Source: Streptomyces olivaceus (lineage in GTDB: Bacteria; Actinomycetota; Actinomycetes; Streptomycetales; Streptomycetaceae). From it: 64,000 bases of DNA. The position numbers were made by a program, and so were the translations under genes. Below, in pieces: positions 9,316 through 17,613 of the stretch (position 1 is the stretch's first letter; each line of letters begins with the position of its first letter). Where the stretch lies: NCBI RefSeq assembly GCF_000721235.1, contig NZ_JOFH01000032.1, positions 1-64,000 of the forward strand. The letters run 5' to 3'. The notes beneath the pieces are model-generated. The model saw nothing but the letters and a program-made list of their open reading frames with translations, was not told where the DNA came from and searched no databases.

Positions 9316-10433
9316 GGTTCGCCCGTCCCGCTCGCCGCACCCCCGCGGACTCGACGACCGGACAGCACCGCCGCAGGCGCCGCCTGCTGATCACCTCCGC
9401 GACGGCGACCTGCGCGATCCTCATCGCGGTGCTCGCCCTGCGCGACGCCTCCGGCCCCTCCGACCCGGCCGACGGAGCCGGCGGCGCCGGTGACCCGGCC
9501 TGTCGCCCGACCGCCCTCCTCGAACCGCCCTGCGGCGCCTGGTTCGGCGCCTTCGTCCCCCACGACAAGTCCGACCTGGCCGACAAGGTGGAGGAGTACG
9601 AGGAGCGCGCCGGCCGCACGCTCGACATCGTGTACACGTACCACGACATGTCCGCCGTCACGGAGACCCGTCTGGAGGGGCAACTGCTCACCGAGCAGGA
9701 GCAGCAGGTCGGCGAGGACCGCATGCTGCTCCTCTCCTGGGAGAGCAAGTGGTGGGGCGGCACCCGGGCCCAGCAGCCCACCTGGAAGGAGATCGCCGCG
9801 GGCGGCCTGGACGAGTCCGTGATCGACGTCCAGGCACGACGCGTCAAGGAGTACGGCGAGCGCACGGGCAAGAAGGTGTTCCTCTCCTTCGACCTGGAGA
9901 TGGACACCCGCACTCCCGACAACGGCACCCCGGCCGACTACGTCCGCGCCTACCGGCACGTCCACGACCGGTTCCGCGCGCTGGGCGCCGACAACGTCGT
10001 GTGGACCTGGGTCATCACCGGCTACCTGAACCACACCGACCTGTTCGAGCGCATGTACCCGGGCGACGACTACGTCGACTGGATCGGCTACAACCAGTAC
10101 AACTACTACCTCTGCCACAAGACGGAGTGGCTGAGCTTCGCGCAGACGCAGTACGCCAGCCACGACTGGATCCGCGCCCACATCTCCGACGACAAGCCCC
10201 TGATGCTCTCGGAGTTCGGCAGCGCCTCCGACCCGGAACGCCCCGGCCGGCAGGCCGACTGGTACGCGCAGGTGCCCCGGGTGCTCAAGGACCTGGACGG
10301 CGTCAAGGCCGCCCTCCAGTGGAACTACCGCGACCCGGGACCGCACTGCGACCTGGCCGTGGCGAACGACCGGGCGTGGGACAGCCTGCGGAAGGTGGCA
10401 GCCGACCCCTACCTCAACCAGCCGCGCGCATGA
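9312..10433 (+). CDS. GH26-like secreted glycoside hydrolase
   Basis: A 373-residue protein with an N-terminal hydrophobic anchor/signal (RRLLITSATATCAILIAVLAL, after an Arg-rich start) and a TIM-barrel glycosidase domain. Family-like segments are WFGAFVPHD at the barrel start, FLSFDLEMD (candidate acid/base Glu), DWIGYNQYN and LMLSEFGSA (candidate nucleophile Glu), as in beta-mannanase-type GH26 enzymes. It likely trims or turns over an extracellular glycan made by the neighbouring genes. The GTG at 9312 overlaps the upstream stop. It is the last gene of the plus-strand arm. Confidence 0.75.
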   Translation: MRFARPARRTPADSTTGQHRRRRRLLITSATATCAILIAVLALRDASGPSDPADGAGGAGDPACRPTALLEPPCGAWFGAFVPHDKSDLADKVEEYEERAGRTLDIVYTYHDMSAVTETRLEGQLLTEQEQQVGEDRMLLLSWESKWWGGTRAQQPTWKEIAAGGLDESVIDVQARRVKEYGERTGKKVFLSFDLEMDTRTPDNGTPADYVRAYRHVHDRFRALGADNVVWTWVITGYLNHTDLFERMYPGDDYVDWIGYNQYNYYLCHKTEWLSFAQTQYASHDWIRAHISDDKPLMLSEFGSASDPERPGRQADWYAQVPRVLKDLDGVKAALQWNYRDPGPHCDLAVANDRAWDSLRKVAADPYLNQPRA

Positions 10434-10445
10434 GGCGCCACACCG

Positions 10446-10510
10446 ACGAGCCGCTCCGACGAGCCGTCCGGACGAGCCGTCCGGACGAGGGGTCCGGACG
10501 AGGGGTCCGG
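10446..10510. repeat. 13-bp tandem repeat between convergent genes
   Basis: Five units of 13 bp on the pattern ACGAGCCGTCCGG (units 4 and 5 carry GGGG instead of CCGT). Adjacent units form CCGGACG-AGC-CGTCCGG hairpins. It lies between the stops of the hydrolase and the deacetylase and may act as a bidirectional terminator. Confidence 0.7.
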
Positions 10511-10553
10511 AACGAGATGTTCGCACGCGAGCGAAGCCGTCCCGCGGCGCCGC

Positions 10554-11390
10554 CTACCCCGCGAACTCGGGACCCCGCACCATCGCCCGCCCCCGCCGGT
10601 ACCACCGCCACGCCACCGTCTTCGGGCCGTCGCGGTAGGGGGCGGTCCGTACGCCCCCGCCCGCCAGCCAGGACTCGACGTCGGCGACCGTGTGACCGCG
10701 CCGCACGATGAGCCGCGCGATGCGGTACCGCTCGTCGCGCTCCGAACTGAGGGCGTGCCGCACGGCGGTCGCCGTCTCGTACCCGGCGCGGGCCGACCAG
10801 GACCGCACCTTCGCGCTGTTGTAGCCGTGCGGGTAGGCGAGGTGGCGGACCGGGTGCCCGAGGGCGTCCTCCAGCACCGCCTTGGACGTGCGCAGTTCGT
10901 ACGCCAGGTCCTTGCCGGGCAGCGTGTCGAGCTGGGCGTGGGTGACGGTGTGGCTGCCGATCTCCATGCCGGAACGTTCCAGCCCGGCCACCGCCGCCAG
11001 CGTCATCATCGGCGCGGGCGGCAGCAGACTGCGGCCGCCCGGCACGATGGCGCCGGTGGTCAGGTAGGCGGTGGCCGGCAGCGACCGCTCGGCGAGCGCC
11101 TCGGCGGTCGGACCGGGCAGGTCGGCGAAGCCGTCGTCGAAGGTGAGCAGCACCGGCCGGGGCGGCAGCGGCGCCCGGCCCGCCAGATGGTCGGCCAGCA
11201 CGCCGATGGTGACGGGCGTCCGGCCGCTGCCGACGATCGCGTCGAGGTGGGCGGCGAACTCCTTCGGGGTGACGGTGAACTCGGCGATCCACGCGGGCGG
11301 ATCGTCCATCACCGCGTGATAGAGGAAGACGGGGACGTAGGCCCCGCCGGCCGGGGCCGGCCCGTCCCGGTGCGTCCCGGCCCCGCTCAT
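10554..11390 (-). CDS. polysaccharide deacetylase (NodB domain)
   Basis: A 278-residue carbohydrate esterase 4 protein. It has the NodB motif LLTFDDGF (catalytic base and metal Asp), SHTVTH (two metal-binding His of the HxxxH type), and a later AYPHGYNS matching the conserved RxPY/G region. Such enzymes remove N-acetyl groups from chitin-like, peptidoglycan or PNAG-like polymers. No signal peptide is obvious. The start ATG overlaps the 3' end of the upstream glycosyltransferase gene by 4 nt, so the two are probably co-translated. Confidence 0.88.
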   Translation of the reverse strand: MSGAGTHRDGPAPAGGAYVPVFLYHAVMDDPPAWIAEFTVTPKEFAAHLDAIVGSGRTPVTIGVLADHLAGRAPLPPRPVLLTFDDGFADLPGPTAEALAERSLPATAYLTTGAIVPGGRSLLPPAPMMTLAAVAGLERSGMEIGSHTVTHAQLDTLPGKDLAYELRTSKAVLEDALGHPVRHLAYPHGYNSAKVRSWSARAGYETATAVRHALSSERDERYRIARLIVRRGHTVADVESWLAGGGVRTAPYRDGPKTVAWRWYRRGRAMVRGPEFAG

Positions 11391-12769
11391 CGCGCCGCCA
11401 CTCCGGCCGCGCGCAGGGCGCGGCGCGCCCGCAGGTAGCCGACCGGGCCGTACAGCATCCCCCGGCGCTGCAACCGCGCCAGGCGCCGCGGCCAGGGATG
11501 CGTACGGGAGTCGTGCCCGCCCGGCGCCGCACCCTCCCGGTCCCGGCCGCCCCCGCTCCCGCCGCCCCCGCGTCCGTCCGCGTCCCTTTTCCCGGCGGCG
11601 CGTACGGCCGTCAGTTCCCGGGCGTGGGCCAGCCCGCCCGGCACCCGTGCGAGGAAGGCCGGCAGCAGCGCGGGCCGGTTGACCAGGATCGCGGTGAGGT
11701 ACGCGGTGAGGCCCGCGCCGTAGCCGTACGCCTGGGTCTCCAGGTCCCGCCAGGTCTCCCGGTGGTGGTGCCAGACCAGCGCCCGCGGCGTGTAGCGAAG
11801 GCGCCGCCCCTGGGCGAGGACGCGCACGAACCCGTAGAGGTCGTCACCGCCCCGCGCACGCGTGCCCGCGCCGGTCGCCGGGTCGAAGCCGCCGACCGCC
11901 CGCAGCACCGCCGTACGGAAGGCCATGTTGGCACCGGAGCCGAACCGCCCCGCGGTGAACGGGAACAGCGGCTCGCCGGCGGGTGGACACGCCGGATCGT
12001 ACGTGCGCGGGGTGAAGCCCTTGGCGAAGCCGCCGTGGCTCTCCAGCAGCACCTGCGCGGGGGTGCGCAGCCGCGCGGGCAGGATCAGCCCCGTGGCGCA
12101 GCCCAGCCCCGGGTCGGTGGCGAACGGCGCGGTCAGTTCGGTGAGCCAGCGCGGGTCGGCGACCACGTCGTCGTCGGTGAAGGCCACCACCTCGCCCCGC
12201 ACCACCGCCAGGCCCCGGTTGTGCGCGGCGGCGAGTCCGGGGACGGGCTCGCACACGTACCGCACGCGCTCGGCGTACTTCCGCTCGACGAGTTCCCGGG
12301 TCGAGCCGGTCACCGGCGCGTTGTCGACGACGACGATCTCGAAGTCCGGGTGGTCCTGCGCGAGCAGGGAGTCGAGGGCGCGGGCGAGCTGGTCCGCGCG
12401 TTCCCGGGTGGCGACCACGACACTGGCGCGGGGCGGCACGGGCGGTGCCTCCGGCGGCGCGGTGCGGAGCAGCCGGCGGGCGAGTCCGGCCAGCACCCGG
12501 GCCGCGTCCATGCCCTCGGGCACCTCGCCGAGGAGGGTACCGACGGGCACGCCCGCCTGTCTGACCAGCAGGAACACCGAGCCGGGCGTGACCGGCGGGC
12601 TGCCCGGACCCGGCCTGAGCACCACGCCGTCGTCCGCCGCGCCGGTGGAGTCGCCTAGGTCCAGCTCTGCCACCTGCACCGGCCCGAGACCCAGAAAGTC
12701 GCCAATCTCCCGCCGCGTCCTCTCCCGCCGCAGATCCCTCTGTGTCCTCTCCCGCCGCAGACCGGCCAT
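11387..12769 (-). CDS. family 2 glycosyltransferase
   Basis: A 460-residue GT-A-fold transferase. After a ~125-residue N-terminal region that starts with two near-identical RRERTxR(D/E) repeats, the GT2 domain begins with ASVVVATRERADQL. It then shows VVDNAPVTG, the DxD-type segment AFTDDDVVAD, and a W-H acceptor-site motif (LVWHHHRETW). It probably adds sugar residues to a growing surface glycan. The ATG at 12769 is preceded by GAGGGGGGC; the longer open frame upstream overlaps the acyltransferase gene. It is coupled by a 4-nt overlap to the deacetylase. Confidence 0.85.
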   Translation of the reverse strand: MAGLRRERTQRDLRRERTRREIGDFLGLGPVQVAELDLGDSTGAADDGVVLRPGPGSPPVTPGSVFLLVRQAGVPVGTLLGEVPEGMDAARVLAGLARRLLRTAPPEAPPVPPRASVVVATRERADQLARALDSLLAQDHPDFEIVVVDNAPVTGSTRELVERKYAERVRYVCEPVPGLAAAHNRGLAVVRGEVVAFTDDDVVADPRWLTELTAPFATDPGLGCATGLILPARLRTPAQVLLESHGGFAKGFTPRTYDPACPPAGEPLFPFTAGRFGSGANMAFRTAVLRAVGGFDPATGAGTRARGGDDLYGFVRVLAQGRRLRYTPRALVWHHHRETWRDLETQAYGYGAGLTAYLTAILVNRPALLPAFLARVPGGLAHARELTAVRAAGKRDADGRGGGGSGGGRDREGAAPGGHDSRTHPWPRRLARLQRRGMLYGPVGYLRARRALRAAGVAAR

Positions 12770-12807
12770 GCGCCCCCCTCGTGGTAGCCCCTCGTGGTAT
12801 CCCCTCG

Positions 12808-13953
12808 TCACGACCGGCGAAGCCGGGCCGCGCCCCGCAACGTGCGTGCCGCCAACGACGCCAGCCGGGGCCGTTCGCGCACGAAGCCGTGCGCGCGGCG
12901 GGCGGGCTCGCGGCCGAGCCAGTGCAGCGCGGCGCCCGCCCCCGGACGGGCCACCACCCCCTCGTAGACGGGCAGTTCGCCGGTCTTCAGGGAGTCCTTG
13001 TACTCCGCGGGCCCCCGCCCCATGTCGAGCAGCCCGATGCCCTCGGCGGCCGCGGCCTCGGCCATCCGCAGGTGCAGCACCAGCCCCGGCGAGTACTTCC
13101 CGAACTCCGTGTCGTACGCCGGGAACCAGCAGGCCAGGACGGTCCCCGAGCGCAGGCCGAAGTGGGCGGCGACCGGCCGCGACCCGGCGTAGAGCACGGA
13201 CAGGGTGCCCGTGCACTCCGGCGCCCGGGTCTCGGCGAGCCGCGCGACGAGCCGGCTGATCCACTCCTGCGCGAACCGGTCCCGGCGCCCCGTCCTGCGG
13301 TACTGCGCCGACTTCCACTCCATGAGCGTCCGCAGTGCGGCCGGATCCCGCTCGTCGAAGACGAACCGCACGTCCCCGACCTGGCGGCCGAGCCTGCGCT
13401 CCTTGGCCAGGGTGGTCTTCAGGAACTTCGGCGAGCGCTCGCGCAGGGCCCTCTCGTACGCCTCGTAGCCGTCCCCCACGTCAATGACGAAGGTGGTGTG
13501 CTCCTCGACGGCGTACGGCACGAACAGCTCCTGCTCGGCCTCCAGGTTGTCGAAGGCGAGGCTCGACAGGGAGCAGGCCCGCAGCAGTTCGCGCGGGTGC
13601 GGGACGAGGTCCTGGCGCAGCACCGCGCCCTGGCAGTCCGAGACGCCGAGCCCGATGGCCCGGCCCTGGCCCAGCGGTCCGCGCTCGTACGGCAGGAAAC
13701 CGGCCGCCTCACCGCCGTCGTACATCACCGCCACCCGCGCCCGCGGCCGCACCCGGCCCACGACGTCGGTGAACTCCGGTTCCATGAACGGGTTGCGCGG
13801 TGCCGCCGACTTGGCGCGCAGCTCCCGCCAGTGCTCCCGTTCCCCCGCGCTCAGCTCCTCCGGCCTGAGCACCCGCACCCGCCCGCTGTTCAACCCGACC
13901 CCCCGATCAAGTCCCCCCGGACCACTGCCTTGAACAGACACTGCGCCGAACAA
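12808..13953 (-). CDS. GNAT/FemAB-like acyltransferase (CelD/BcsL type)
   Basis: About 380 residues. The C-terminal half has the pattern of CelD/BcsL acyltransferases: a lysine/arginine-rich LKTTLAKERRLGR, LMEWKSAQYRRTGRRDRF, then VAAHFGLRSG and LDMGRGPAEYKDSLKTG. These proteins are found in exopolysaccharide and cellulose loci and are thought to acylate sugars or lipids. The start is uncertain. TTG 13953 has GGAGGT 9 nt upstream; GTG 13941 is in frame but 21 nt from that site. The gene sits 38 nt upstream of the glycosyltransferase, as part of the minus arm. Confidence 0.75.
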   Translation of the reverse strand: MFGAVSVQGSGPGGLDRGVGLNSGRVRVLRPEELSAGEREHWRELRAKSAAPRNPFMEPEFTDVVGRVRPRARVAVMYDGGEAAGFLPYERGPLGQGRAIGLGVSDCQGAVLRQDLVPHPRELLRACSLSSLAFDNLEAEQELFVPYAVEEHTTFVIDVGDGYEAYERALRERSPKFLKTTLAKERRLGRQVGDVRFVFDERDPAALRTLMEWKSAQYRRTGRRDRFAQEWISRLVARLAETRAPECTGTLSVLYAGSRPVAAHFGLRSGTVLACWFPAYDTEFGKYSPGLVLHLRMAEAAAAEGIGLLDMGRGPAEYKDSLKTGELPVYEGVVARPGAGAALHWLGREPARRAHGFVRERPRLASLAARTLRGAARLRRS

Positions 13954-14167
13954 CAGGAAGGTACCTCCGGGGGAGCCTCGGGGGTAGGTAGCCCACCATG
14001 TTGTTGCCAACCGGTGCACAGGCCTTTAAGCGGCTTTAGCAGATGATGCGCCAGCTTTCGGACACGTACGGCCGCGTCCCCGGGCGCCTTCGAACGCACT
14101 CGCCACGTCCTCGTTCGGAAGCGGTCGCCGGTGAGTCGGGCAGGTGCGGTGTCCGTATTCTCTGATC

Positions 14168-14983
14168 ATGCACCGCACCCCGTATTCCCTCGTCGCCACC
14201 GATCTCGACGGCACGCTGCTCCGCGGCGACGACACCGTCTCCGACCGGTCGCTGGCCGCGCTGGCGCGGGCGGCCGGGGCGGGCGCGCGGCATCTCGTGG
14301 TGACCGGCCGGCCGGCGCCCCGGGTGCGGCCGCTGCTCGCCGCCCTGGGGTGCACCGGACTCGCCGTGTGCGGGCAGGGAGCCCAGGTGTACGACGCCGG
14401 CGCGCACCGGATGCTGTGGTCGGTCACCCTGGACCGGGAACTGGCCGAGACCGCGCTCGGCAAGATCGAGGCCGAGGTCGGACAGGTGCACGCCGCCGTC
14501 GACCAGGACGGCGTCGACGGCCTCACGCTGATCGAGCCGGAGTACCGGATGTCCCACCCCACGCTGCCCGCGGTGCGGGTCGGGCGGCGCGACGAGCTGT
14601 GGCGCACCCCGATCAGCAAGGTGCTGCTGCGCCACCCGCAGCTGGGCGACGACGAGTTGACGGCGGTCGCGCGCGCGGTGGTCGGTTCCCTCGCGACGGT
14701 CACGATGTCCGGGCCCGGCACGGTGGAGCTGCAGCCCTGCGGCATCACCAAGGCGACCGGCCTGGCGCTCGCGGCCGAGTACCTGGGGGTGACCCGGCGG
14801 CGGACGATCGCCTTCGGCGACATGCCCAACGACATCCCGATGTTCGACTGGGCGGCCCACGGCGTCGCCATGGCCGACGCGCACCCGGAGCTCAAGGCGG
14901 TCGCCGACGAGGTCACCCGTACGAACGAGGACGACGGCGTGGCCGTCGTCCTCGAGCGGATCTTCGGTACCTCTGTCTCCTGA
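14168..14983 (+). CDS. HAD-superfamily (Cof-type) phosphatase
   Basis: A 271-residue Cof/YbiV-type HAD hydrolase. Motif I is VATDLDGTLL (nucleophile and acid Asp), motif II is HLVVTGRP, the Lys motif is GITKATG, and motif IV is IAFGDMPNDIPMF. The insert between motifs II and III is a C2-type cap. Family members dephosphorylate sugar phosphates or nucleotides; the substrate here is not predictable. I chose ATG 14168. No ribosome site precedes it, but a TATTCT hexamer 7-12 nt upstream could be a -10 element of a leaderless transcript. It stands alone, convergent with the SLT protein. Confidence 0.85.
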   Translation: MHRTPYSLVATDLDGTLLRGDDTVSDRSLAALARAAGAGARHLVVTGRPAPRVRPLLAALGCTGLAVCGQGAQVYDAGAHRMLWSVTLDRELAETALGKIEAEVGQVHAAVDQDGVDGLTLIEPEYRMSHPTLPAVRVGRRDELWRTPISKVLLRHPQLGDDELTAVARAVVGSLATVTMSGPGTVELQPCGITKATGLALAAEYLGVTRRRTIAFGDMPNDIPMFDWAAHGVAMADAHPELKAVADEVTRTNEDDGVAVVLERIFGTSVS

Positions 14984-15015
14984 GTCTCCTGGCGCGGTGA
15001 GTCGCCCAGCGCGGC

Positions 15016-15504
15016 TCAGTAGGCGCTGAAGACGTTGTCCATCGAGCCGTACCGGTCCGCCGCGTAGTTGCAGGCGGCGGTGATGTTGGCGACCGGGTCG
15101 TACGGGTCCCAGGAGGTGCCCTCCACGTGGTACGCCTGGAAGGTCGGGTCGATCACCTGCAGCAGACCCTTGGACGGGGTGCCGTTGACGGCGTTGATGT
15201 CCCAGTTGTTGATGGCGAGCGGGTTGCCCGACGACTCCCGGATGATGTTGCGGTGGATGCCGTCGTACGTGCCGGGGATGCCCTGCTGCGCCATGATGTC
15301 GAGCGACTCGCGGATCCAGCCGTCGAGGTTGTCCGGGTACGCCGTCGCCGCCGTGGTGGCGGTCGGGGCGGCCGGGGTGGCGGCGGAGGCCGTGGTGGCG
15401 CCGATGAGCGGCAGCGCGAGCACCGCGGCACCGGTGCCGGCCACGGCGAGCTTCCGGGCGAGGCGGCCGGTGCGGGCGTGACGGTTGTGACCGTAGGCAG
15501 ACAT
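15016..15504 (-). CDS. secreted transglycosylase-like (SLT domain) cell-wall protein
   Basis: A 162-residue protein with a twin-Arg-free signal peptide (LARKLAVAGTGAAVLALPLIG, cleavage near ATTASAA, ~residue 42) and a compact lytic-transglycosylase-like domain. Segments include IIRESSGNP with the expected catalytic Glu, then GLLQVIDPTFQAYH and ITAACNYAADRYGS. It should cut peptidoglycan glycan strands outside the cell. The ATG at 15504 has GGAGAGGG upstream. The long 5' leader carries a c-di-AMP riboswitch, the usual control for Streptomyces cell-wall hydrolases. Confidence 0.88.
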   Translation of the reverse strand: MSAYGHNRHARTGRLARKLAVAGTGAAVLALPLIGATTASAATPAAPTATTAATAYPDNLDGWIRESLDIMAQQGIPGTYDGIHRNIIRESSGNPLAINNWDINAVNGTPSKGLLQVIDPTFQAYHVEGTSWDPYDPVANITAACNYAADRYGSMDNVFSAY

Positions 15505-15514
15505 GTTGTGTCCC

Positions 15515-15660
15515 TCTCCTTACGCCTGCGAGGTGAGCTGTCGGGTTCGGGCGGGGAGGTGCCCGGCCGTGCCCCTGACGGGTACGGCTTCACCCCGAGC
15601 CGCTCCGGTCGTGACCGGTGCGGCGACTTACCTGGGTCCCCCGCTCCTGCCGGCGAGTGT
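15515..15660 (-). ncRNA. c-di-AMP riboswitch (ydaO/yuaA class)
   Basis: Read on the minus strand, the leader holds the class signatures in order: GGCAGGAGCGGGGGACCCAG, a variable stem-loop, GGGGTGAAGCC, then GACAGCTCACCTCGCAGGCG just before the ribosome site. In Streptomyces this riboswitch controls resuscitation factors and wall hydrolases, and c-di-AMP binding lowers expression. Boundaries are estimated by eye. Confidence 0.85.
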
Positions 15661-16288
15661 GTTGGGTGGATGACTGTGCGGCCGGGCGGCGGCAGGATTA
15701 GGCGTCCGCCCGACAGGCCGGGAACGTATGCGAGAGCACATGTCCGGAACAAGTGCAGGTGTCACCCAACACGCCTGTTGACCTTGGTCTGGGGCATTTG
15801 ATGCCCTTGATCCTTTGCGTCTGCCAAGTCCCAACTGGCGTGCGGGGCAAAGGGAGGACACAGGTTGCGGCGGGGTTGCTCCGGGGCGGTGACGAGTGAG
15901 CCAACTCACCCGGCTCAACAAGCGCGGCAAAAGGGGCATTCGCCCCAACTGTGCCTCAACCGGCCATCGGTCGGGAGGGGCTGTCCGTCGAGTGGGCGAC
16001 GCGCTCGGAGTGCGATCCGCGTGCGATCTGCCGGGAGGGGTGATGGGATCTTCTGCGGCGGTCGCCGGTCCGCTCGCCGCCCGGTTCCGCGCCTCGGGCG
16101 TATCGTCCAATATCCGCTCATATCACCTGATCAAAAACATACCGCGCATGATCCGATACCGACCGGCCTGCAACGGTGGGCGCTAGCCGTGATCGAAAGG
16201 TGACCGGATACGCTGACTTGAGTGGTGGCAGCGACCTATCGACAAACCAGGTAATCGCCAGAAGACACCAGCAGACAGGAGACCCCTC
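15661..16288. other. intergenic region, no convincing gene
   Basis: It holds the promoter of the riboswitch/SLT transcript (leftward) and of the polyprenyl synthase (rightward). A locally AT-rich stretch lies at 16108-16160 (repeats of atatc/gatatg). Open frames of 96-112 codons here lack Streptomyces third-position GC bias and a ribosome site, so I leave them out. I could not place promoter hexamers with confidence. Confidence 0.5.
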
Positions 16289-17299
16289 GTGACCGTCGTC
16301 GGGCCGTTCGGGCTGAGCGTGCGGGACCAGGCTCTGGAAGCCGATGTCCAGGCCGGATTGGTTGCGGTCGAGGAAGGGTTGCTTGAGGCAACCAAAAGCG
16401 AGGTCCCGTTCATCACGGAGGCCGCCCAGCACCTGGTGCGAGCGGGCGGCAAACGGTTCCGGCCGCTGCTGGTGATGCTCTCGGCCCAGTTCGGCGACCC
16501 CTACGCCCCCGGCATCGTGCCGTCGGCCGTGGTCGTGGAGCTGACCCACCTCGCCACGCTCTACCACGACGACGTGATGGACGAGGCGGCCGTACGGCGC
16601 GGCGTGTCCAGCGCGAACGCCCGCTGGGACAACTCGGTCGCGGTCCTCACCGGCGACTTCCTCTTCGCCCGCGCCTCCCAGATCCTCGCCGACCTCGGGC
16701 CCGAGGCCGTCCGCGTCCAGGCCCTCGCGTTCGAGCGGCTGGTCACCGGCCAGATCCTGGAGACGGCGGGCCCGCAGGACGGCCGCGACCCGGTGGAGCA
16801 CTACCTGGACGTGCTGGGCGGCAAGACCGGATCGCTGGTGGCCGTCTCCTGCCGGTTCGGCGCGATGATGTCCGGCGCCGACGAGACGGTGGTGGACGTG
16901 CTCACCCAGTACGGCGAGCGGCTCGGCGTCGCCTTCCAGCTCGCGGACGACGTCCTGGACATCGCCTCCGACTCCCACGAGTCGGGCAAGACGCCCGGCA
17001 CGGACCTGCGCGAGGGCATCCCGACCCTGCCGGTGCTGAGGCTGCGCGAGCGCGCCGAACGGCTGGGGCTCGCGGAGGACGTCGCACTCTCCGAGCTGCT
17101 CGCCTCCGACCTGAGCGACGACGACCGGCACGCCGAGGCGCTGCGCCTGCTGCGCGCCCACCCGGCACTGGAGCAGGCCCGGCGGGACACCGTCCGGTAC
17201 GCCAAGGACGCCCGGGCGGCGCTGGCCCCGCTGCGGGAGTGCGAGGCGAAGGCCGCGCTGGTGGAGCTGTGCGACGCCGTGGTGCACCGGGCCGGCTGA
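16289..17299 (+). CDS. trans-polyprenyl diphosphate synthase
   Basis: A 336-residue all-helical prenyltransferase that extends allylic diphosphates with IPP. The first Asp-rich motif is TLYHDDVMD (DDxxD) and the second is FQLADDVLD; KRFRPLLVML near residue 55 supplies the conserved Lys/Arg for IPP. The bulky residues before the first motif (LATLYHDD) fit a long-chain product. In Streptomyces such an enzyme makes the menaquinone side chain, which would serve the nearby nuo complex; that link is inference. GTG 16289 is preceded by AGGAGA. A hairpin follows the stop. Confidence 0.9.
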   Translation: MTVVGPFGLSVRDQALEADVQAGLVAVEEGLLEATKSEVPFITEAAQHLVRAGGKRFRPLLVMLSAQFGDPYAPGIVPSAVVVELTHLATLYHDDVMDEAAVRRGVSSANARWDNSVAVLTGDFLFARASQILADLGPEAVRVQALAFERLVTGQILETAGPQDGRDPVEHYLDVLGGKTGSLVAVSCRFGAMMSGADETVVDVLTQYGERLGVAFQLADDVLDIASDSHESGKTPGTDLREGIPTLPVLRLRERAERLGLAEDVALSELLASDLSDDDRHAEALRLLRAHPALEQARRDTVRYAKDARAALAPLRECEAKAALVELCDAVVHRAG

Positions 17300-17300
17300 G

Positions 17301-17326
17301 CGCCGGGGCGTCCTCCCTCCCCGGCG
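17301..17326 (+). terminator. hairpin after the polyprenyl synthase
   Basis: CGCCGGGG pairs perfectly with CCCCGGCG across a 10-nt loop, starting one base after the stop codon. There is no U-tract, as is common in actinobacteria. Confidence 0.6.
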
Positions 17327-17613
17327 ATGTGCGTCACGGGGGGGGGAGGGGTGCCGCCGTGTCCGGGTGGCGTACCGCACCCCTACGGGCCGGTGCGGTG
17401 CTCGCCCCTCCGTGTCATCCCGTAGGAGTACGCGGAGTTGAGTCCGCGGTCTGACGCTTCCGCTCCGGTGATTTGGTCAGATGGACACCACGGAAAACAC
17501 CAATCCTCACCGATTCGGGTGAGAATGGCGGCTCACGGGTAGCAGTGCGCGCACGGGTTGAAGGAGTGCGGGACCGCGAGACATCCGCCGCCGACGACGG
17601 AGGTAGGGCACAC

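Noticed and set aside
6834-10526. 1230-codon minus-strand frame
   Set aside because: It spans three well-supported plus-strand genes in the complementary GC-biased frame; the sequence is low-complexity Gly/Arg/Val/Gln.
15865-16203. Plus-strand frames of 96-112 codons upstream of the polyprenyl synthase
   Set aside because: No codon bias typical of Streptomyces, no ribosome site, and overlap with an AT-rich promoter-like stretch.
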